Positions 58,505-64,000 of a stretch of 64,000 nt of DNA are shown one piece after another; position 1 is the stretch's first letter, and each line of letters opens with the position of its first letter. The translations under genes were made by a program, and so were the position numbers. The notes under the pieces were generated by a model, which did not search any database, was not told the DNA's origin, and saw nothing but the letters and a program-made list of their open reading frames with translations. Origin of the DNA: Candidatus Flavonifractor intestinipullorum (GTDB lineage Bacteria; Bacillota; Clostridia; Oscillospirales; Oscillospiraceae); the NCBI GenBank assembly GCA_019118925.1, contig DWYC01000088.1, positions 1 through 64,000 on the forward strand. Direction: 5' to 3'.

Positions 58505-58711
58505 TTAGTCGAAGGTATTGTCGTTGCGCTCCCACCAGAAGAGGAACCAGGTGAGACCCACCAGAAGAGCACCGATGACCCAGATACCTACAAAGAAGCA
58601 GGGGAACGGGCCGATGTACCCCTCGCGGTTCCACACATTCATCAGAGGGGGAATTACGCCGCAGCCGAACAGGTAGGTAATGGCCAGAAGTACAGTAATA
58701 ACCTTACGCAT
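58505..58711 (-). CDS. Small membrane protein, probable SSS partner subunit
   Basis: 68 aa, two predicted TM helices (MRKVITVLLAITYLFGCGVIPP...), just upstream of the SSS gene. Confidence 0.75.
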   Translation of the reverse strand: MRKVITVLLAITYLFGCGVIPPLMNVWNREGYIGPFPCFFVGIWVIGALLVGLTWFLFWWERNDNTFD

Positions 58712-58766
58712 GAGTGATATCTCCTTTCTTCGCTCTTATCGATGTGCTGCGGGAGCTCGAATCAGA

Positions 58767-59312
58767 TCACTCCAGGAGACGGCGGTAGGCATCGTTGCTG
58801 CGGATGCTCGCCTCCTTCCCCACGCGCCACTTGCCGTCGATGAACTGAATCCAGCACTCGCACATCTCCAAATCCTCATAGGGCTCGAAGCTCAGGTCTT
58901 TGCCGGCGCCGTGGGGGCCTACGCCGCCCTTGCCGCAGCCGGTGTTGTAAACGACCTGGCCGAACCGGTAATTGTCGCCGTCCCGGACACAGTGAATGTC
59001 CACAAACTCCACATTCAGGTCGGGGAACTGGGCCAGGGAGCGCAGGGTGTCCCAGACCACGTGATCGGAGCCCTCCAGATTGGCGCCGCCGTCCCGCTCT
59101 TCCTTCAGACCGTCGAAGTAGAAGTCGTAGACACGGCCCACCTGCTTGTGCTTCCAGATCAGCATGGTGTAGGCCTCGAACAGGTCGGCGATCTCCTGGG
59201 GCTCTTTATAGGTGCAGTTGCGGATGACATCCTCGTAGAGGGCGCGCTCGGCCATGATCTCATCTACGGTCATCTCCGTGATTTTCTTATTCTCGGTGAT
59301 ATTGGGCAGCAT
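58767..59312 (-). CDS. SnoaL/NTF2-like protein (paralog C)
   Basis: VGRVYDFYFDGLKEERDGGANLEG...FPDLNVEFVDIHCVRDGDNY...HGAGKDLSFEPYEDLEMCECWIQFIDGKWRV. Confidence 0.75.
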   Translation of the reverse strand: MLPNITENKKITEMTVDEIMAERALYEDVIRNCTYKEPQEIADLFEAYTMLIWKHKQVGRVYDFYFDGLKEERDGGANLEGSDHVVWDTLRSLAQFPDLNVEFVDIHCVRDGDNYRFGQVVYNTGCGKGGVGPHGAGKDLSFEPYEDLEMCECWIQFIDGKWRVGKEASIRSNDAYRRLLE

Positions 59313-59361
59313 AGGATGTTACCTACCTTTCTTCCGTCAAATTTGAAATGATATGCAGCGC

Positions 59362-59880
59362 TTACTCCTGCTCGGGCTTGCAGGCGGCCTTGATGCACTC
59401 CATGCTGTACATGGTGAACTCCCGCACGATGCGCCAGGTGCCGTTGATCTTGCGCACGGTGGCCATGCTCATGGTGATGCACTCCTCGGGCTTGAGCGCG
59501 CGCATGGTGGCGGGGCCGTAAATGCTCTGATTGCGGTTCGTGCCCTCCATGGTGTAGTACTGCCACACCTTGTACTCGTCGCCCTTCTTCACGGCGAAGT
59601 AGTCCCGCATGTGGATCTTCAGATCGGGGAACGCGGCGGTGAACTTCAGGGCCTCCTGCATGATGGCGTGGGCCCCCTCGTAGGCGTCGCCGTTTTCCCG
59701 GCGGAGCACTGCGTCGTCGGCGTAGATATCGTAAACGCTGCCGATCCACTTGTGGTTGTAGATCAGCTCTTTGTAAAGGCGGAAGTACTCCGCGATGGAC
59801 GCCTCGTCGGTCAGCTCCATGGACTTGACCTTCTCGTTCACTTCCATCATCTCGTTGTAAAGCCGGTCTGCCTTATACAT
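59362..59880 (-). CDS. SnoaL/NTF2-like protein (paralog D)
   Basis: IGSVYDIYADDAVLRRENGDAYEG...FPDLKIHMRDYFAVKKGDEY...YGPATMRALKPEECITMSMATVRKINGTWRI. Confidence 0.75.
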   Translation of the reverse strand: MYKADRLYNEMMEVNEKVKSMELTDEASIAEYFRLYKELIYNHKWIGSVYDIYADDAVLRRENGDAYEGAHAIMQEALKFTAAFPDLKIHMRDYFAVKKGDEYKVWQYYTMEGTNRNQSIYGPATMRALKPEECITMSMATVRKINGTWRIVREFTMYSMECIKAACKPEQE

Positions 59881-59934
59881 TGCGCCATGACCTCCTAGAA
59901 AAAATAAGTTTTCATTTTATCTCAATGGCTGCGC

Positions 59935-61044
59935 TCAACCATCGATTCGGGGGGAAGCTGCGGGGACGTTCGAATTGCGCAGGCGCTCCTGAATCAGGAC
60001 GATGGCCACGCCGCACGCACCGGCGGAAAGTTTGGCCACAATCATGGGGACAATCATATCCGGGCGCACGCCGGCGGTGTAACCCAGGTGATCGCCCAGA
60101 GCCGCGCCCACGGTGATGGCCCAGACGGTATTGATGATCGTGCCTTTTCGATCCATGTCTTTGATCATCGTAAAGACGGGGACCGAGTTGGCCAGAGCGA
60201 AAATCAGACCGGCTGTACTGGTGGAGTCGAGGACCATGTGCCTTCCGGCCGCCTTCAAGGGCCTGTCCAGCACCTTGAGCAGGATGGACAGCACCGGGAA
60301 CGTGCCCGCCAGGACAAGGGCAATGTGGCCCACCGTGGACATGGCCTCCGAGATGGGGGTCATGCCCGGGAGAATGACGGCGCCGGTGATGGCCTCAAAC
60401 CCCGCGCAGATCAGTCCGAAGTAGATGAGGGCGGTTACCGCCCGGCCGAACCACAGGGAACCGGTCACCATGGCGTTGGGGGCCAGACGCAGGCCGATGG
60501 CCAGCAGAACAGAGATGACAATGATGGGAACCATGTTGCGGAGAATAAACAGGAAGGGGAAGCCGGCCACCAGACCGCCGAGGATGCTGCCGATGGGGGT
60601 GACGATAAAACCGATCAGCAGGCCCTGTGCGAACCAGGGGTGCTTCTCCTTGGGGATAATGCCCAGCCCCACCGGGATATGAAAGACCAGAATCACGCCG
60701 AACATGGAGGCCACGATGGCGCCGCTGAGAAGTCCGGCCCGCTCGTCCACTGCCAGTTCCATTGCCAGGTCGTAGCCGCCCATATCGTTGGCCAGGATAG
60801 CGCCGAACATACCCGGGTCCACGCCGATGGCCTGAAAGAACGGGGTGATAACGGGGCCCAGGTACCGGCCGATCAGAGGAGTCAGACAGATGATACCCGC
60901 CATGCCCAGGGCCAGGGTACCCATGGCCTGGAAGCCCTCCTCAAACTTGGGCGCCAGGCCCAGCTTTCCACCGAAAATTTTGTCGAGGCCGCCCAAAATA
61001 AACCCCACGGCAACAATCCAAAGGATGATCTGATCCAGAGACAT
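59935..61044 (-). CDS. EutH-like ethanolamine-type transporter
   Basis: ILGGLDKIFGGKLGLAPKFEEGFQAMGTLALGMAGIICLTP, GMFGAILANDMGGYDLAMELA, AALGDHLGYTAGVRPDMIVPMIVAKL. Confidence 0.85.
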   Translation of the reverse strand: MSLDQIILWIVAVGFILGGLDKIFGGKLGLAPKFEEGFQAMGTLALGMAGIICLTPLIGRYLGPVITPFFQAIGVDPGMFGAILANDMGGYDLAMELAVDERAGLLSGAIVASMFGVILVFHIPVGLGIIPKEKHPWFAQGLLIGFIVTPIGSILGGLVAGFPFLFILRNMVPIIVISVLLAIGLRLAPNAMVTGSLWFGRAVTALIYFGLICAGFEAITGAVILPGMTPISEAMSTVGHIALVLAGTFPVLSILLKVLDRPLKAAGRHMVLDSTSTAGLIFALANSVPVFTMIKDMDRKGTIINTVWAITVGAALGDHLGYTAGVRPDMIVPMIVAKLSAGACGVAIVLIQERLRNSNVPAASPRIDG

Positions 61045-61122
61045 GAATCTCAGCGCTCCTTAACCAAAATGGCCGCGTCAGCCGCAAGCCATCCTGCGGA
61101 CGCGTCGTGTGTCTAATTATTT

Positions 61123-61140
61123 CTGCAACTCTCATGCCAA
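61123..61140 (-). promoter_or_regulatory. Sigma-54 (-24/-12) promoter upstream of the EutH-like gene
   Basis: Minus strand TTGGCATGAGAGTTGCAG; fits TGGCAYG-N4-TTGCW with GG-10 bp-GC spacing. Confidence 0.8.
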
Positions 61141-61160
61141 AACAATTACAAATCGGGAAC

Positions 61161-61200
61161 GTTTGAAGAATAAAGACAACATTTGAAGAATAAAGACAAA
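61161..61200. repeat. 20-bp tandem direct repeat upstream of the -24/-12 promoter
   Basis: GTTTGAAGAATAAAGACAAC / ATTTGAAGAATAAAGACAAA, back to back. Confidence 0.9.
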
Positions 61201-61559
61201 AATAATACAAAAAAAGCAGGAAAATTTTCAATGAGATCGGCAATATGAAAAATAGAAATCACTTTTTCTCCGCCGCTTGCAGCGGGAATTTTTCGCGGCG
61301 GGCAGCGTCAATTTTGTTGCGTATGAGCATCGGTTGTTGTCCTGATGCAACGATCCGGGGGCAAACGGCGCAGAAAAGACAGGTACTATCATACATAATT
61401 TCGGAACAAATGTAAAATTAAAAAACTGGAAAGTCCGAAGAAAATGAAAATTTTTTCAAAAAGCGGCCGATTTTATGGAAAAAATGGACAAGACAAACCG
61501 GTTCTGATACAATAGAAACCAAAGAGACCGTACATTCGAAACGAGGAAGGTGAGGGGTT

Positions 61560-62615
61560 ATGGCAGAAAGAGGGCACCGGAACAGCGGCGTGACAGCCAC
61601 CGACGTGGCCCGGCGAGCGGGCGTGTCTCAATCGACCGTCTCCCGGGTGTTGAATCCAAATGGAAAGGTAAAGGTCCAGGAAGAGGCCCGGCAGCGGGTG
61701 CTCCAGGCGGCCCGGGAGCTGGGATACCGCCCCAACGCCATCGCGCAGACGATGATCTCCGGCCGTTCCAAAATTGTGGGGGTGGTGGTGTCCGACTACT
61801 TCAACGTCTTTTACTACCAGATGCTCCAGCTGCTGACCAACCGTCTGATGGCTGCGGGACTCCAGGCCATGGTGTTCTCCTCGCCGCCCCGGTCGGACAT
61901 CAACGAGCTGCTCCAGCGCTTCTACCGCTATCAGGTGGACGGGGTGATTGTGACCTCCTCGGCGCTCTCCCACCATGTGACCGAACAGGGCATCCAGAGG
62001 GGGGTGCCGGTGGTGCTCATCAATGGATATTTGCCGGATATGGGGGTCAACGCTGTGCAGAGCGACCAGTTCGGCAGCGGTATCCTTATGGCGGACTACC
62101 TGGTGGGGGTAGGACACCGGCGCTTCGCCTATGTGAGCTCCGAGAACAGCCCCCACCGCAACTACATGCCCCGGCAGGAGGGCTTCCTGGAGGGCCTGCG
62201 CCGCCACGGCGTGGATACCTGCCGGGTGATTCCCGGGGGATACAGCTACCAAAGCGGCCTGGAGGTGGGGGAGAGCCTGGCCCGGGAGGCGGACATGCCC
62301 GACGCCATTTTCTGCTCCGGCGACTGGAACGCCATGGGCGTTCTGGACGCCCTGCGGCGGCACTCCCGGCGGGAGATCGGACGGGAGGTCTCGGTCACCG
62401 GCTATGACACCCCGATCCTCACGGGGCTGGAGGCCTATTCCATCACCGGCCTGACCCAGGACATGGACGGCCTGTGCAGCGACGCGGTAGAGCTGCTGGA
62501 AACGCTGATGGAGGACCCGGAGAGACCGCCGCAGCTTCTGACCCGGCCCATGCATTTGACGATTCGTTCTTCGTCCCGCCCGCTTCCCCGGGAAATGGAG
62601 CAGAAAAAGGGCTGA
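61560..62615 (+). CDS. LacI-family transcriptional regulator
   Basis: VTATDVARRAGVSQSTVSRVLNPNGKV HTH; GYRPNAIAQTMISGRSKIVGVV; periplasmic-binding-type sensor. Confidence 0.93.
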   Translation: MAERGHRNSGVTATDVARRAGVSQSTVSRVLNPNGKVKVQEEARQRVLQAARELGYRPNAIAQTMISGRSKIVGVVVSDYFNVFYYQMLQLLTNRLMAAGLQAMVFSSPPRSDINELLQRFYRYQVDGVIVTSSALSHHVTEQGIQRGVPVVLINGYLPDMGVNAVQSDQFGSGILMADYLVGVGHRRFAYVSSENSPHRNYMPRQEGFLEGLRRHGVDTCRVIPGGYSYQSGLEVGESLAREADMPDAIFCSGDWNAMGVLDALRRHSRREIGREVSVTGYDTPILTGLEAYSITGLTQDMDGLCSDAVELLETLMEDPERPPQLLTRPMHLTIRSSSRPLPREMEQKKG

Positions 62616-62622
62616 TTTGCTC

Positions 62623-62651
62623 TTGACAGTGGGCAGGAAAGGGCGTATGAT
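62623..62651 (+). promoter_or_regulatory. Sigma-70-type promoter of the twin SnoaL/NTF2 gene
   Basis: TTGACA (62623-62628)-17 bp-TATGAT (62646-62651). Confidence 0.75.
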
Positions 62652-62706
62652 GAGAGTATCTCAGATAAGAATACGTATTCACACAATTTAGTTGGAGGTG
62701 CCTCTC

Positions 62707-63798
62707 ATGGATGATGTGAAGATCTATTATGGCGATCAGTCTCAAGTCAACCCGCTGGGCCGCCGGAATTATGACGAATACCTGACTTATACCGAGAAGA
62801 AACAGGAGCTGCCCGGATTTGACCGGGAGTATCTGGACATTGTAGACTATATTATCAAGATCACGCACCGGATCTGGGAGGAGAAGGGCGTGGGCATCAT
62901 TTACGACACCTATGCCAACAACTGTGTGGTCCATACGGGCGACGGCGCTTCGGTGGGCTCGCAAAACGTGGTGTCCAATACGCTCTCGATGCTCCACGCG
63001 TTCCCGGACCGCCGCTCCATGGCGGAGGACGTCATCTGGTCGGAGGACACGCCGGGCGTGTTCCTCTCGTCCCATCGGATTCTCTCCACGGCCACCAATC
63101 TGGGCGAGAGCAATTTCGGCCCGGCCACCGGGAAGAAGGTCTATTTCCGCACCATCGCCGACTGTGCCTGCACGGAGAATCTGATTTTTGAGGAATGGCT
63201 GGTACGGGACAACCTCTGGCTGGTCAAGCAGCTGGGCCTGGACCCCTGGGCTCTGGCCCGGCAGATGGCCGCGGGCCAGAGCGCGAAAGCGCCCGCCGGC
63301 CGGGACGAGTGCATGGAGGGGCAGTTCCTGCCCGAAGTGTATACCGCCAAGGATGATTCGGTGGGCGAGCAGCTGCTGGAGGCCCTCAACGACATCTATA
63401 ACCGCAAGCTGATTAACCGGGTGTGCGATCTGTACGCCGGAAACGCAGTGGTCCACACCGTCTGCAATCAGGATCTGGTGGGGCACGACGAGATTCAGGG
63501 GTCCATTGTGAGCCTGCTGGCCTCCTTCCCCAACAGCCGCCTGCTGGTGGACCGGGTCACCTGTAACTACCATGAGGAGGACAGCTCCTGGCACGTCTCG
63601 GCCCGCTGGCGCCTGCGGGGCCTGCACGAGGGCATCGGCCGCTTCGGCGCCCCCACCGGCAAGCAGGTGGACATTCTGGGCATTACCCAATACCGCTTTG
63701 TCCAGGGCAAAGTAGTGGAGGCCTGGGAGCTCTATGACGGACTGGATGTGCTCCGGCAGCTCTGCCTGGGGGACGGGCATCCCGCCGAGGAGATCTGA
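62707..63798 (+). CDS. Twin-domain SnoaL/NTF2-like protein (paralog E)
   Basis: N-half GIIYDTYANNCVVHTGDGASVG...GPATGKKV; C-half RVCDLYAGNAVVHTVCNQDLVG...FGAPTGKQV; TTGGAGGTG upstream of ATG 62707. Confidence 0.75.
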   Translation: MDDVKIYYGDQSQVNPLGRRNYDEYLTYTEKKQELPGFDREYLDIVDYIIKITHRIWEEKGVGIIYDTYANNCVVHTGDGASVGSQNVVSNTLSMLHAFPDRRSMAEDVIWSEDTPGVFLSSHRILSTATNLGESNFGPATGKKVYFRTIADCACTENLIFEEWLVRDNLWLVKQLGLDPWALARQMAAGQSAKAPAGRDECMEGQFLPEVYTAKDDSVGEQLLEALNDIYNRKLINRVCDLYAGNAVVHTVCNQDLVGHDEIQGSIVSLLASFPNSRLLVDRVTCNYHEEDSSWHVSARWRLRGLHEGIGRFGAPTGKQVDILGITQYRFVQGKVVEAWELYDGLDVLRQLCLGDGHPAEEI

Positions 63799-63893
63799 AC
63801 CGGTCCCTTTTCCAAATCGAAGTTTTATAGCGTTTTATAAAATTCACCCCCTCCGCAGCACTCCCGGAAAAGAGAGGCTGCGGAGGGGGCGGA

Positions 63894-64000
63894 TTATTCT
63901 TCGCGTTCCCGCATGATCTTACGGATTTTACTGAGGGTGACGGGCGTCATATTGAGCAGCGACGCGATGTACTTATGGCCGATCTGGTCAATCAGGCCGG
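63894..64000 (-). CDS. Crp/Fnr-family regulator, C-terminal fragment (runs off window)
   Basis: Minus strand reads ...GLIDQIGHKYIASLLNMTPVTLSKIRKIMREREE*, an HTH typical of Crp family. Confidence 0.65.
   Translation of the reverse strand, partial: GLIDQIGHKYIASLLNMTPVTLSKIRKIMREREE

Overview
GC-rich window from an anaerobic Firmicute (gut Oscillospiraceae-like by gene style; taxonomy not tested). No rRNA, tRNA, CRISPR array or transposase was recognised. Ordinary content: CDF transporter, OmpR-type two-component system with HtrA, amidohydrolase, HPF, Dpp/Opp-type peptide ABC operon, alanine dehydrogenase, MBOAT/AlgX-like pair, MurC, polar amino acid ABC, LTA-synthase-like sulfatase, NMT1/SsuABC-like ABC system, LCP protein, DAHP synthase plus prephenate dehydrogenase, and a trehalose PTS locus with a GntR regulator. 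Four regions stand out. (1) ~7.4-16.2 kb: a probable c-di-GMP-I riboswitch with a terminator/antiterminator precedes SipW, four TasA/camelysin-like secreted proteins, a 1197-aa repeat/prealbumin-like surface protein and an SLH-domain protein. (2) ~42.4-42.6 kb: a 24-codon leader ORF with six Tyr codons (MLFTTGYAYGDYRYYYSSGLFACP), followed by an intrinsic terminator, lies upstream of DAHP synthase and prephenate dehydrogenase. It looks like ribosome-mediated tyrosine attenuation. (3) ~48.8-55.5 kb: a corrinoid methyltransferase module (two UroD-family proteins, corrinoid protein, RamA-like activator, DUF2284, PocR/AraC regulator). (4) ~55.6-63.8 kb: an array with an EutH-like transporter, an SSS symporter with a small partner, and five ORFs (six domains) of divergent SnoaL/NTF2-like proteins. 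The operon is preceded by a near-perfect sigma-54 promoter and a 20-bp tandem repeat. Region 4 is my best candidate for an undescribed catabolic system. All product calls come from reading the sequence; no database searches were run.
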